Positions 22,616 to 32,874 are shown, counted from the first letter of the stretch. The stretch: 64,000 bases of DNA from Paenibacillus monticola (GCF_009664975.1 NZ_WJXB01000014.1:1-64000); one strand, 5' to 3'. The notes: generated by a model from the letters alone, not told the origin. Translations and numbers: made by a program.

Positions 22616-23378
22616 CATCCTAGAACTGAGTCGGGTAAGCAAAAGCTTTAAGCTGAAGGCTGGCATATATCAGGCGGTTGACGATGTATCTATAGAGGTT
22701 AAGGCGGGGGCAATTTATGGCATTATCGGTGCAAGCGGAGCTGGAAAGTCTACGCTGCTGCGGATGATTAACCTGCTGGAAGTGCCGGATTCGGGTACGG
22801 TTACTGTAGACGGACACATTCTGACAGAGATGTCGGACAAAAGGTTGCGTAAGGAGCGGCAAAAGATCGGGATGATCTTTCAGCAATTCAATCTTGTATA
22901 TAACGTGACGGTCAGTAGAAATGTCGCTATCCCGCTTGAACTCGCTGGTCTACCGAAACGTGAACGGATCAATCGTGTGCAGGAGTGCCTCGATTTCGTC
23001 GGTCTAACGGATAAGGCAGAACAATATCCTGCCCAACTGAGCGGAGGCCAACGTCAGAGAGTAGCTATAGCCCGCGCGTTAGCGAACAACCCCAAGCTGC
23101 TGCTCTGTGATGAACCAACTTCTTCGCTCGATCCGGTGACAACGGCAGATATACTGAATGTGCTGAGGCACATCAATGAGAGCTTTGGTGTAACGGTAGT
23201 GATTGTTACGCATGAGATGGATGTGGTCAAAACCTTATGCAGTCACATATCCGTGATGGAAAGCGGAAAGATCATTGATTCATTCTCCCGGGAAGACGGT
23301 GGCTTCCAGCCCGCTGCGGTCAGCTCTGGCTCGTATCGGGATCAGATTCTCGGCAAAGCGGGGGAAGCTCATGTTTGA
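22616..23378 (+). CDS. metN: methionine ABC importer ATP-binding protein
   Basis: ATPase of the MetNIQ methionine importer: LELSRVSKSFKLK start, Walker A GASGAGKST, LSGGQRQRVAIARAL signature, Walker B LLLCDEPTSSLD, and MetN-like MIFQQFNLVYNVTVSRNVAIPLELAG. The likely start is not a usual codon. GGAAGGGGG (22601-22609) sits 6 nt before ATC 22616, where the family's N-terminus should begin, and no ATG/GTG/TTG is in frame nearby. The open frame extends back to GTG 22497 but without an SD and across a promoter. The stop overlaps metI by 8 nt. The usual C-terminal ligand-sensing (NIL) domain is absent or very short. Confidence 0.85.
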
Positions 23379-24033
23379 GAGCGCCATTCAATATCAGGCA
23401 CAGATGTGGCAAGCCATCGGCGAAACCTTTGTGATGGTGGGAATGTCGGTTGGAGCAGCGCTATTGCTGGGCCTTCCGCTTGGGACGCTGCTGTTTTTTT
23501 ACCGGAAAGGCCAGCTCTATGAGAATAGGTTCTTGTCCTTGGTGCTCAATAGTATTGTCAACATTGTCCGTTCATTTCCATTTCTACTGCTGGTCGTTGC
23601 ATTGATTCCAGTGACCCGGTTCATCGTAGGGACGGCGATTGGTACCATGGCTGCAACGGTTCCATTATGTATTGTTGCGATTGCGTATTACTCACGTCTG
23701 GTGGAACAATCTTTGCTGGAGGTTCCCAAAGGAACGATTGAGGCGGCCTTATCTATGGGCGCTTCGAAGCTGGGACTTGTCTTTAAATTCCTGTATGTGG
23801 AGGCTCGTTCGGGACTGGTGCTTGGTCTGACAACCTCCACGATCAGCTTTATTTCCTTCTCGACCGTGATGGGGGTCGTCGGCGGGGGCGGAGTTGGTGA
23901 TTTCGCCATTCGTTATGGTTATCAGCGTTTCGAGACTGAGGTAATGGCTTATGCCATTGTTGTAATGATAGTACTGGTGCAGCTTGTGCAGTTCACAGGC
24001 GGCACCCTGTCCAGACTGCTGGATAAACGGTAA
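23371..24033 (+). CDS. metI: methionine ABC importer permease
   Basis: A 220-residue membrane protein with 5 or so hydrophobic segments. It has NSIVNIVRSFPFLLLVVALIPVTR and the ABC-contact EAA-type loop VEQSLLEVPKGTIEAALSMGASK, then the MGVVGGGGVGDFAIRYGYQRF block typical of MetI. ATG 23371 lies inside the end of metN with GGGGGAAG before it. Confidence 0.94.
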   Translation: MFESAIQYQAQMWQAIGETFVMVGMSVGAALLLGLPLGTLLFFYRKGQLYENRFLSLVLNSIVNIVRSFPFLLLVVALIPVTRFIVGTAIGTMAATVPLCIVAIAYYSRLVEQSLLEVPKGTIEAALSMGASKLGLVFKFLYVEARSGLVLGLTTSTISFISFSTVMGVVGGGGVGDFAIRYGYQRFETEVMAYAIVVMIVLVQLVQFTGGTLSRLLDKR

Positions 24034-24075
24034 GCAGAAACTATTTAGAATATAAAATGGAGGTTAGCCTTACTT

Positions 24076-24912
24076 ATGAAAAAATCAATGATATTGGTAC
24101 TGACACTAATGGTGATCCTCGTTGCAGGCTGTGGAGCGAACACGGCATCGAATACGAATACAAATAGTACAGCTGAAAATAGCGGGGAGCCTATCAAACT
24201 AAAGGTAGCCACACTGATTCCGCCAATGACGGATATTCTGGATATTGTGAAGCCACTGCTGAAGGAAGACGGCATCGAGCTTGAAGTTGTTGTACTGTCT
24301 GACAATGTGCAGCCTAATGAAGCTTTGGCAAATAAGGAAGTCGACGCTAACTTTTTTCAGCATGTGCCTTATATGGAGCAATTTAATGCCAGCAAAGGTT
24401 CGGAACTAGTATCCATTCAGCCCGTTTATAATGCCATTTACGGCGGGTACTCCAAACGTTTTAAGGACATAGCTGTTCTGCCGGATGGAGCCACGCTAGT
24501 GATGGCGAATGATCCGTCGAACATTGGGCGTTCGCTGGAAATGTTCGAAGCAGCTGGATTGATTACCCTGAAGGAGGGCGTAGGCATCAAGGCTACGCAG
24601 GCAGACATCACTGACAATCCAAGGAAATTTAAATTTGCGGAAGTCGATTTGCTAATGCTGGCCCGTATGCTGGATGATGCTGACCTAGTGGCGATGACAC
24701 CTGCTTACGCCAGTCCGCTTGGGTTAACACCCAAGAAGAATGCCTTGATTACGGAATCCGAGGATGCCAAATTCGCGATTACATTGGTTGCCCGCAGCGA
24801 TAACAAGGATACCATTGCTATTAAGAAGCTGGCCGAGCGGATCAGTGGCCCAGAAGTGAAAAAATTCCTGAAGGACAATTACGCGGATATCGCGCTGCCG
24901 GCTTTTAAATAA
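24076..24912 (+). CDS. metQ: methionine-binding lipoprotein (NlpA family)
   Basis: A 278-residue lipoprotein with lipobox LVAGCGAN, a short Asn/Thr-rich spacer and an NlpA/MetQ domain: VATLIPPMTDILDIVKPLLKEDG, NEALANKEVDANFFQHVPYME and GVGIKATQADITDNPRKFKF. It captures methionine for MetNI. ATGGAGG upstream of the ATG is a good SD. Confidence 0.93.
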   Translation: MKKSMILVLTLMVILVAGCGANTASNTNTNSTAENSGEPIKLKVATLIPPMTDILDIVKPLLKEDGIELEVVVLSDNVQPNEALANKEVDANFFQHVPYMEQFNASKGSELVSIQPVYNAIYGGYSKRFKDIAVLPDGATLVMANDPSNIGRSLEMFEAAGLITLKEGVGIKATQADITDNPRKFKFAEVDLLMLARMLDDADLVAMTPAYASPLGLTPKKNALITESEDAKFAITLVARSDNKDTIAIKKLAERISGPEVKKFLKDNYADIALPAFK

Positions 24913-24954
24913 AGATATAAATATTAGCTAGTCAGGCTTATGTAATAAAACATG

Positions 24955-24994
24955 CAAGCTTTCCGATTTATGGGGAGCTTGTTTTTTTTTTTTT
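24955..24994 (+). terminator. intrinsic terminator of metNIQ
   Basis: Hairpin CAAGCTTTCC / GGGGAGCTTG with a 7-nt loop and a run of 14 T. Confidence 0.92.
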
Positions 24995-25151
24995 AGAGCA
25001 TAGGGAAATCCAGTGGGAGGTAGATGCAAAGTAGATTTAATACTTTTTTGTCGTATTTTGTTTGTGTATTTAACTAAAATATAAATAACAAAAACACAAT
25101 GCAAAACTAGAAAAGTAAATTGGAAACATATCCATATGATATTTCGCTCTG

Positions 25152-25177
25152 TATAATATATTATTAAGCGCTTACAT
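25152..25177 (+). promoter_or_regulatory. -10 element and cre-like CcpA site of the mannanase gene
   Basis: TATAAT at 25152-25157 is followed by TTAAGCGCTTACAT (25164-25177), which matches the catabolite-responsive element consensus closely around its AAGCGCTT centre. A site just downstream of the -10 fits repression by CcpA or a related LacI-type protein, sensible for a polysaccharide-degrading enzyme. No good -35 is visible. Confidence 0.55.
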
Positions 25178-25243
25178 TATAATTAATTAGTAATTGTTAC
25201 TGCTTTATTACAAGTATTACTAAAAATACGAAGAAAGAGGGCG

Positions 25244-25266
25244 ATAACAAAATATTATTTTGTTAT
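25244..25266. promoter_or_regulatory. perfect 23-nt palindrome in the mannanase leader
   Basis: ATAACAAAATA-T-TATTTTGTTAT, 11-bp arms around a single T, about 45 nt before the start codon. It could be an operator or an RNA hairpin in the leader; no protein family is assigned to it. Confidence 0.5.
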
Positions 25267-25310
25267 TTAAGACGCATAAACACCATTAAAATATACTTGG
25301 GAGGTTATTT

Positions 25311-28300
25311 ATGAAAGTTTCAACAAAATGGCTAGCTTCATTCATGGCGGCGGCCATGATTGGAACCTCGCTGGCCCCGGCCTATGCGGCAACAACCGGA
25401 ACAGGAAACATCACCTCTTCTGTTTCAGATTTGCAGGGACACTGGGCGGCTGCGGACATTGGTAAATGGATGAATAACGGCGTCATTAGCGGATACCCTG
25501 ATGGAACCTTCCAGCCCAATAAGAGTATCAACCGCGCTGAATTCGTAACGATCATTAATCAAATCTTTGGTTTCACTGCTGCATCGGCAGTCAATTTCAC
25601 TGATGTCTCAGCCAGTACCTGGTATGCACAGCAATTTGCTATCGCTAAAGAAGCTGGCTACTACGAAGGCTTTGAGAAGGGTCAAGCACGGGCAACAACA
25701 GAGATTTCCCGTCAGGATGCAGTAACTCTGCTTGCGAGGGCCTTTAGCCTGGGGAGTGGAGAGAATGCGACGTTTGCCTCCTCCTTTAAAGATTCAGGCG
25801 ATATTCAAAAGTATGCGTTGGATGCCGTGAATGCCTTCGCGGGTAAGATCAGCGGTTATCCAGATGGTTCGTTCAAACCAAAAGGTGAAATGACACGTGC
25901 CGAAGCCGTTACGCTGCTGGATCAGCTAGTAGCAGGCTATTATACAACGACGGGTAGTAGTGAAGCAGCGACGATTGATGGGAGCGTTATCATTAATCAG
26001 GATGGGGCAAACCTTAAGGGAGCGACTATCAACGGCAACTTGTATCTCGCTCCCGGCATCGGCAACGGTGAGGTCAAGCTTGATGGTATAACTGTAAAAG
26101 GAACCACTTTCGTATGGGGTGGTGGTGAGCATACGATTACTTTTAATAATGCCAAGCTTGGTAAGGTAGAAGTTAATCGTCCAGATGGTTTAGTCCGTGT
26201 GCTGACAACGGGTGCAACGCAGATTGATAGTATCTCAATTGAGAGCAAGTCGCGCCTAGAGCTTGGCGCAGGCACCAAGGTTGATAGTGTCTTAGCAAAT
26301 AATGCAGTCGCTTTGCTTATCGCAGATGGGGCCTCAATTTCAAACTTGACGGTCAACCAAGAGGCAGCGGGTACGACGATCGCCGGTCAAGGCAATATCA
26401 CGAACGCAATTATTAAGGCTGCGGGCATTACGGTAAACGGTGCAGTTATATCTGTAGGAACAATTGCTGTGGTAAATGGTGTATCGGCGCCGATTACGGC
26501 GGGCGTGCAAACACCAACGCCTACGACGAATAACGGCTCTGGAACTGTAACTCCGGCACCAACACCTATCGTCGACTTCGTCGATATGAATGCTACAGCC
26601 GAGACTAGATCTCTTTTTGCTTATCTGGAGGATATCCGTGGGAAGCATATTTTATTTGGACAGCAACATGCTACGACAGAAGGGATGTCGATCACAGAAA
26701 AGAATGGCACCCAATCTGACGCGTACAATGCTGTTGGTGCTTATCCTGCCGTTTTCGGTTGGGATACCCTAAGTCTCGAAGGGCATGAGAAGCCAGGAGT
26801 GTCTGGTAACTTTGAGCAAAGCCGCGATAATCTGATCGATGTTATGAAAAAGGCTTATGCCCAAAATGGCGTGCTGAACCTGAGTTCGCATATGCCAAAC
26901 TTTGTAACGGGTGGAGATTTCTACGATCTTAAAGGAAGCGTAGTTTCGACTATTCTGCCAGGTGGCTCCAATAATGAGAAGTTTAATCTCTTTTTAGACA
27001 ACATTGCGGATTTCGCCAATCATCTTAAGACTGACGATGGTCAGCCGATTCCGGTTATTTTCCGTCCATTCCATGAGCAGAGCGGTAGCTGGTTCTGGTG
27101 GGGTGCTGCTTTCACGACCAAAGACCAATACAAAGAACTCTACCGATATACGGTGGAATATCTGCGTGATCAAAAAGGTGTACACAACTTCCTGTATGCC
27201 TACTCGCCAGGGGGCGGCTTCGGAGATAATGAAGAGAAATATCTGGAGACTTATCCAGGCGATGACTATGTAGATATACTTGGCTTCGACAGCTATTACA
27301 ACGGCGAAGGCCAAGGTTGGTTCGACAGCGTCGTTAAGGAAACCAAGCTTGTCTCTAACATTGCCGATCGGAAAAATAAGGTAGCAGCGCTCACCGAGTT
27401 CGGATATCAGAAGATGCAGGTAAGCGGAAATACAACGCCTGACTTCTATACCCGCTTGGCCGCTGCTTTGAAGAGCGATCCAGACTCCAAACGTATGGCT
27501 TACATGCTGACTTGGGCGAACTTTGGTGCGGCCTCCATCTATGTGCCGTATCCAACAGGTGACCCCACGAAGGAACATGAAATGCTGGCGGATTTCAAAG
27601 CGTACTACAACGATGATTATTCGCTGTTCAGTGACGGTGTAACCGGCGCTTATAACCGCAATGTAAATGCGGCAGTCGAAAAACCATTCATGCACATCGC
27701 CTCCCCTACGAACCAAGGTACGATCAGTACGAGTACCACGAAGATTCGGGTACGTATTTTGAATGAAACAGCGGCAAGGGTTGCGTACTCTGTGTACGGC
27801 TCTACAACCGAAACGCCGATGACGCTCGACGCGGAGGGCTTCTACTATACGGCAGACTGGTCGCCGGCAGCCAGCTTGAATGGGAAGATGACCACGATTA
27901 CTGTAAAAGTGTATGATGCAGACAATACGATTCTGCAGGAACAAACGAATACGGTTTTTGTGAAAATCGCTGAAGTATTACTGCACTCCTACACGTTTGA
28001 CGAAGATATTGCAGGTATCCAAAATAATGGAGGTTATCAAGCAAATATTTCCTCTATCGCGCACCAGACACTGGATGGCAATGGGGTGCTTGCTTTGAGT
28101 GTTACCAATGCCGTTTATAGTGATACCTGGCAGGAGATGAAGCTGGAGCTGACCAACGCCAAATCGGTCGTCAACAGCGACACACTCACGGATGTTTCCC
28201 GCGTCAAATTCGATGCATGGGTTCCGGTAGCTGCAGGCAGTCCAGAAGCAACCCCAAGTCTACGTGCCGTTGTTCAACTGCCGCCAGATTGGGATACTAA

Positions 28301-29546
28301 ATATGGAATGGAATCACAGGTTGCATTCTCAGCTATGCCGAAAGTGACGATTAACGGCGTGGAGTATGTGAAGTACTCAGCAACTATAGATTTGCCGGAT
28401 GTTGCCAAACGCGAAGCGGCAAGCGATATTGCGCTCTCCCTGGTAGGAAGTGGGTTGGACAGCGGGAATATTTCCTTCCCCATGTATATTGATAACATTC
28501 AACTCTATAGCACGTATGTAGAAGCTAGCTCTGATCCAGCTGTCGTTGACAATTTCGAAGACTATCTGGGAAGTACGCTCGCACTTCAGACCAAGTTTGT
28601 TCATGCTGGTGGCGATATTGCTGCAGCTTCGCTGGATGTGGGTCATAAATATAGCGGAAGCTATGGAATGAAATACACGTACACTCTGGGTGGCAATGGA
28701 TACACGGGTATTACCAAAGCGATGGGCGGTGCAGACTGGTCTGGATTCAATGCTCTTCAGTTCTGGTACCAACCGGATGCTCTAGGTCAGAAGCTGGTGA
28801 TTCAGATCAACGCCAATGGCAAAACCTATGAGTATTATCCAGATACTACGACAACAACAGCACAATTCGTAACCGCCAAATTCAGTGATTTTAAACCGGC
28901 TAATGGGGCCACAGGTACTTTAACCAAGTTGAATCTAAATGCGATTCAGGCGTTTTCGATTTATACGAATGCTGTACCAAACGGTACAACACTGACATCA
29001 GAGATGTATTTTGACGATATCAAAGCGGTGAATGATCCTGATGCTGGAACTGTACCGAACGGCAGTGTCGGCGGTGGAATTACCCTTGGCACGCTGTTTA
29101 ACTTTGACGATTCCCTACAGGATTGGACATTTGGCCAAAACACCGTAGGGGCAACAAACCTTGCCAACTCTACAGATGGCAGCAGCAAGGTACTCAGCGT
29201 TGATTTTCCGAACTTTTTTCCAATGGATGCCAACTTTGAGCTGAATTACATTGGCAATAAGGATCTGAGTAGCGGGAATATCCTGAAGCTGAAAGTCCGG
29301 ATCGCAGCCGGTTCAGCTAAGGCTAAGCTGTTCATCAAAACGGGTGGCAGCTGGGCATGGGCCGATTCAGGTGAATTTGCGCTGACGACCGATTATCAGT
29401 GGATTACCCTTAATTTGGACGGCAAGGACGTCAACCAGAACACGATCGACAAAACGTTGATTCAAGCGATGGGGCTTCAAATCTCTGCACCGAGCGGACC
29501 GAGCTCCCCTCTTACGGTTTATGTGGATGATATAACCTTGGAGTAG
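25311..29546 (+). CDS. SLH-anchored multidomain GH26 beta-mannanase
   Basis: A 1411-residue secreted enzyme. Order of parts: signal peptide ending APAYAA (1-28); three SLH domains (about 38-215; e.g. WMNNGVISGYPDGTFQP, ISGYPDGSFKP) that tether it to cell-wall polymer; a repetitive beta-helix-like region (about 215-395); a Pro/Thr linker (about 396-422); a GH26 catalytic domain (about 425-785) with acid/base Glu near 589 in FRPFHEQSG and nucleophile Glu near 696 in ALTEFGYQ; an Ig-like segment (about 788-885); then three carbohydrate-binding-type beta-sandwiches (about 888-1070, CBM27-like; about 1080-1240, CBM11-like with VVDNFEDYLGS; about 1260-1411). It would hydrolyse mannan-type polysaccharide at the cell surface. 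GGGAGG precedes the ATG. Confidence 0.9.
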   Translation: MKVSTKWLASFMAAAMIGTSLAPAYAATTGTGNITSSVSDLQGHWAAADIGKWMNNGVISGYPDGTFQPNKSINRAEFVTIINQIFGFTAASAVNFTDVSASTWYAQQFAIAKEAGYYEGFEKGQARATTEISRQDAVTLLARAFSLGSGENATFASSFKDSGDIQKYALDAVNAFAGKISGYPDGSFKPKGEMTRAEAVTLLDQLVAGYYTTTGSSEAATIDGSVIINQDGANLKGATINGNLYLAPGIGNGEVKLDGITVKGTTFVWGGGEHTITFNNAKLGKVEVNRPDGLVRVLTTGATQIDSISIESKSRLELGAGTKVDSVLANNAVALLIADGASISNLTVNQEAAGTTIAGQGNITNAIIKAAGITVNGAVISVGTIAVVNGVSAPITAGVQTPTPTTNNGSGTVTPAPTPIVDFVDMNATAETRSLFAYLEDIRGKHILFGQQHATTEGMSITEKNGTQSDAYNAVGAYPAVFGWDTLSLEGHEKPGVSGNFEQSRDNLIDVMKKAYAQNGVLNLSSHMPNFVTGGDFYDLKGSVVSTILPGGSNNEKFNLFLDNIADFANHLKTDDGQPIPVIFRPFHEQSGSWFWWGAAFTTKDQYKELYRYTVEYLRDQKGVHNFLYAYSPGGGFGDNEEKYLETYPGDDYVDILGFDSYYNGEGQGWFDSVVKETKLVSNIADRKNKVAALTEFGYQKMQVSGNTTPDFYTRLAAALKSDPDSKRMAYMLTWANFGAASIYVPYPTGDPTKEHEMLADFKAYYNDDYSLFSDGVTGAYNRNVNAAVEKPFMHIASPTNQGTISTSTTKIRVRILNETAARVAYSVYGSTTETPMTLDAEGFYYTADWSPAASLNGKMTTITVKVYDADNTILQEQTNTVFVKIAEVLLHSYTFDEDIAGIQNNGGYQANISSIAHQTLDGNGVLALSVTNAVYSDTWQEMKLELTNAKSVVNSDTLTDVSRVKFDAWVPVAAGSPEATPSLRAVVQLPPDWDTKYGMESQVAFSAMPKVTINGVEYVKYSATIDLPDVAKREAASDIALSLVGSGLDSGNISFPMYIDNIQLYSTYVEASSDPAVVDNFEDYLGSTLALQTKFVHAGGDIAAASLDVGHKYSGSYGMKYTYTLGGNGYTGITKAMGGADWSGFNALQFWYQPDALGQKLVIQINANGKTYEYYPDTTTTTAQFVTAKFSDFKPANGATGTLTKLNLNAIQAFSIYTNAVPNGTTLTSEMYFDDIKAVNDPDAGTVPNGSVGGGITLGTLFNFDDSLQDWTFGQNTVGATNLANSTDGSSKVLSVDFPNFFPMDANFELNYIGNKDLSSGNILKLKVRIAAGSAKAKLFIKTGGSWAWADSGEFALTTDYQWITLNLDGKDVNQNTIDKTLIQAMGLQISAPSGPSSPLTVYVDDITLE

Positions 29547-29580
29547 AGCTGGAGTGAATTACAGATTTAAAATACTTAAT

Positions 29581-29628
29581 ACACAAAAGGACAGGCCCAA
29601 ATATTATCGCGGGCCTGTCCTTTTGTGT
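29581..29628. terminator. bidirectional terminator between mannanase and ABC permease genes
   Basis: Perfect 18-bp stem starting ACACAAAAGGACAGGCCC with a 12-nt loop; A-rich and T-rich flanks allow use from both converging genes. Confidence 0.88.
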
Positions 29629-29656
29629 ATTCAATTAAATTTAGCTTAAGGGTATG

Positions 29657-32179
29657 CTAGTCGACTTCTCTAAGCCTTTCGACAATAGTGGCCTTGTTCA
29701 ATGTCTTGTAGGCACTCAGAGTTACCGTGTATGCAATGGCTAATAGAATAGGTATGACCAAGATAAACGGCAACCAGCTCATATGAAATACCGTAAAAGC
29801 CAAGATCCCAGTTATATTTTTAGAAATACTATAGGTAATCAGCACGCCCAAGGTAGAAGTGATAGCCACGGTCAAGAGTACGTTGTACAGTCCTTCGTAT
29901 ACCAGCATTTTTTTAAGTTGTTTCTTGGTCATGCCAATACTTTCCAGTATGGCAAATTCATTTCTGCGAGAGATGACTCCCGTTAGGACGGTATTAATAT
30001 AATTTAGCACACCGATGAGCGCAATAACAAAACTGAGACCGTAACCTACCGTTTGGAAAATGCGGATGAATCCACCGAGTTCCTGCTTATAATCTTCTCT
30101 GGATTTAAAACTCAGCTCATCGATAGGATCAGTAAGAGCTTTGGCCGCTTCTTCCACCTCGCCCAGCTTGGTCGGATCGGCGTGGATAGTGGCCGAGAGG
30201 ATCTTGGAAGGATTTTTCCCTATAGGTAGTTTCTTGTTCAGTTCTGAAGAAGGAAGAAATACATTATAACCGTTTGCTGAATAAGATTTTGTAGTTGCAG
30301 CATATAGGCCATTATAAGGTAACACTGCCATTACTTCATAGCTTTTACCTAAGGTTTCGTAGGTGATTTTGTCACCAGGATGATAATAGGTTGCGTTTCT
30401 ATCCTCTGGTAAATTGCTTTCGGTAATCATTGCGTAATCTCCAGACATAAATTTTTGCTTGTTGAATGTGCCTTCGAGGAGGTCCTTCTTTACCCAGTCA
30501 AGCCAACCTGTATCTAGTCCATAAAAATTAATGAAAATAGCTCCGTTTTTAAGTGTATAGATAATACCAGGATCTGGTGAAGCAACAAACGGTTGTAATA
30601 CAGAACGAATAGCTTCATCTAATGGATAGAACTCGTAATTGAAATATACCTTGTCAACACTCTTCACATCGGGTATTTTGCTTAGGGTGCTGCAGAATGG
30701 TTCGGAGAGGGCAAGCGGATCACCTCGTTCTCCTTCATGAAGGATCATCGCCTCATTGTTCACCACAAAATCTCCAGATATAAATGAACTTAAGTACTTG
30801 TTAATATCCAATGAGGAAATCACCGTAAAGATTATGCTGAACAAGATAATACTTAGAGAGAGAGAGGACAGCATAAGCAGCAGCTTTTTTTTGTTTCTAA
30901 AAAGATTGGAGAACGCCATGCTGTATATTCTGGCTCCATGTTTGGTTTTTTTCGAAATCCTCCTGCCGTTGCGGGTTACCCCAACGAACTTCACAGCTTC
31001 CACTGGGGAAATCCGTGCAGCGATCCTGCTCGGCTTACTGGCGGCAATCCATACTGTAAGATAAGAGAATAGGGCTGCCCCTAGGAAAATGAATGGATTA
31101 GCCGAATAAGAAGTTTCTACAGTCTCACTGGAGAGAGAGTTTGCCATAGGGGTAATCAACTGCCCAATGACATATCCAATCACCATTCCGATCGGGAGGG
31201 CGATTACGTATAGCAGCTTGGCCTGAATAGATATAATTCTCTTTAGTTGTCGCGGCGTGGTTCCGATTGTCTTCAGCAAGCCATAGAACTTGACGTCCCG
31301 CACCACAGAGATATAAAAAATATTATAAATAAGTAAATATCCACTAAGCATAATGATAAAGACGACAGCCGCATAAGGGATCAAGTTCATGATATTGTCG
31401 GATAGATAAGCAGTGGAGTAGGCCCAATTCACTCCAATGGGGGCATCCAATCCCGTATCAGCCAACACTTTGTTCAGCTTCTTCTCAATGTTGATGGAAT
31501 TGTTAAACATCACACTTAAATCTGAGGTATTAATATTAGTACCGTCGATCTTGGAGATTAGCGGATCGATGTGGGCTAAGTTTTTCTTAGCAAAAGCCTC
31601 AGAGACGAAAGCCATTCCCGCCAGAGCCAAATGCTCATCCGCTTCGTAGTACCCTGACAGTATAAAGTCCTGACTTATGATCTGCTTTCCAATCTCAATA
31701 TCCAGATGTAGCCGCTGACCCAGCTCATGCTTCACGCCTAATTTGTCCAACTCCCAAGTATTCAGAACGATTTCGTTCTCTCCGGAAGGCAGTCCGCCGG
31801 CAATGAAGTTAACAAACGAATGTTTAGCATAGCTTTTATCAATCTGATGAACCTCTATCCGTGTATCCTTGAAGATAGGGTTGCTAACCGTTCCAACGCT
31901 GAGAGAAATCCCATATTGCCGGATAGAGGAGTGTTTCTTCAGCGTCGCTACCTCAGATGGGGTCAGATATTTGAATCCTCCATGAAAATCAGTCCCGACG
32001 GTTCTCATCTGAGTATATTCTGACGATTTGCTGAGGCTGAAGGATAAAGTGAACATACTGGTAATCAAAAGCGTCGTCAGTACAATGGCACTAACAATAG
32101 CAAGACTTCGTGACTTATTGGCCTTTATGCTTTTGAAGGCAAGGCGCCGCACGATCTTACGGTTATTCGTTTCGATCAT
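29657..32179 (-). CDS. FtsX-type ABC transporter permease
   Basis: An 840-residue membrane protein with two FtsX-like modules. It has one N-terminal hydrophobic segment (VSAIVLTTLLITSMFTLSFSL), a large extracellular region, a three-segment block near 265-390, a further segment near 435-460, a second extracellular region and a C-terminal three-segment block (with RRNEFAILESIGMTKKQLKKML). This is the layout of SalY/MacB-like permeases rather than the compact BceB type. The start overlaps the ATPase stop (ATGA). With the ATPase and the adjacent two-component system it is likely an antibiotic-peptide or envelope-stress efflux/sensing module; the substrate is not known. Confidence 0.88.
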   Translation of the reverse strand: MIETNNRKIVRRLAFKSIKANKSRSLAIVSAIVLTTLLITSMFTLSFSLSKSSEYTQMRTVGTDFHGGFKYLTPSEVATLKKHSSIRQYGISLSVGTVSNPIFKDTRIEVHQIDKSYAKHSFVNFIAGGLPSGENEIVLNTWELDKLGVKHELGQRLHLDIEIGKQIISQDFILSGYYEADEHLALAGMAFVSEAFAKKNLAHIDPLISKIDGTNINTSDLSVMFNNSINIEKKLNKVLADTGLDAPIGVNWAYSTAYLSDNIMNLIPYAAVVFIIMLSGYLLIYNIFYISVVRDVKFYGLLKTIGTTPRQLKRIISIQAKLLYVIALPIGMVIGYVIGQLITPMANSLSSETVETSYSANPFIFLGAALFSYLTVWIAASKPSRIAARISPVEAVKFVGVTRNGRRISKKTKHGARIYSMAFSNLFRNKKKLLLMLSSLSLSIILFSIIFTVISSLDINKYLSSFISGDFVVNNEAMILHEGERGDPLALSEPFCSTLSKIPDVKSVDKVYFNYEFYPLDEAIRSVLQPFVASPDPGIIYTLKNGAIFINFYGLDTGWLDWVKKDLLEGTFNKQKFMSGDYAMITESNLPEDRNATYYHPGDKITYETLGKSYEVMAVLPYNGLYAATTKSYSANGYNVFLPSSELNKKLPIGKNPSKILSATIHADPTKLGEVEEAAKALTDPIDELSFKSREDYKQELGGFIRIFQTVGYGLSFVIALIGVLNYINTVLTGVISRRNEFAILESIGMTKKQLKKMLVYEGLYNVLLTVAITSTLGVLITYSISKNITGILAFTVFHMSWLPFILVIPILLAIAYTVTLSAYKTLNKATIVERLREVD

Positions 32180-32874
32180 AATGGAGGTACCTCACTGGCT
32201 AGCGCGTTGCCAGAAACTATCTTTCCATCCTCAATCCGGATAATCCGGTCCGCACTCTGTGCAATACTCTCGTTATGCGTGATCATTACAATGGTTTGGT
32301 TGAATTTCTCACTCATCTGCTTCAATAGAATAAGCACTTCTTGGCTAGTCTTGTTGTCCAGATTACCTGTGGGTTCATCCGCCAGGATAATGGACGGTTT
32401 AGTAGCCAGAGCTCTGGCTATCGCTACCCGCTGCTGCTGTCCTCCCGAGAGGTTGGAAGGCAGGTTATGTACTTTTTCTTGAAGACCCAAGGTTCGGATA
32501 ACTGTATCGAGATACTCCTTGTCTATCTTGCCTCCATCCAGTTCGATGGGAAGTACAATATTCTCTTGTACATTAAGTATTGGAACTAGATTGTAGCTCT
32601 GAAATACGAATCCGACCGATCTGCGCCTGAAAATGGTTAACTTCTCATCGCTCATCTTATAAATATCATGCTCATCCACATAAACCTTGCCTTCTGTAGC
32701 TCGATCGAGACCGCCGAGCATATGCAGAAGTGTACTTTTCCCACTGCCGCTAGTGCCGACAATGGCCAGGAATTCACCCTTCTCCACCGATAGCGACACG
32801 TCATCTAGAGCCTTAACCGTTTGTTCACCTTTCCCATAATACTTCTTTAGATTTTCTACTTTTAAAATAGGCAT
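32176..32874 (-). CDS. ABC transporter ATP-binding protein (LolD/MacB/BceA-like)
   Basis: A 232-residue ATPase: Walker A GTSGSGKST, Q-loop VFQSYNLVPILNVQENIVLP, signature LSGGQQQRVAIARAL, Walker B IILADEPTGNLD. ATG 32874 has GGAGGGG 8 nt upstream; the frame continues to 32922 but that extension lacks an SD. Partner of the downstream FtsX-type permease. Confidence 0.93.
   Translation of the reverse strand: MPILKVENLKKYYGKGEQTVKALDDVSLSVEKGEFLAIVGTSGSGKSTLLHMLGGLDRATEGKVYVDEHDIYKMSDEKLTIFRRRSVGFVFQSYNLVPILNVQENIVLPIELDGGKIDKEYLDTVIRTLGLQEKVHNLPSNLSGGQQQRVAIARALATKPSIILADEPTGNLDNKTSQEVLILLKQMSEKFNQTIVMITHNESIAQSADRIIRIEDGKIVSGNALASEVPPL

Noticed and set aside
26994..27944. A 316-codon antisense frame inside the mannanase gene
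   Set aside because: No ribosome binding site; Arg/Ile/Val-rich shadow composition opposite a clear GH26 domain.
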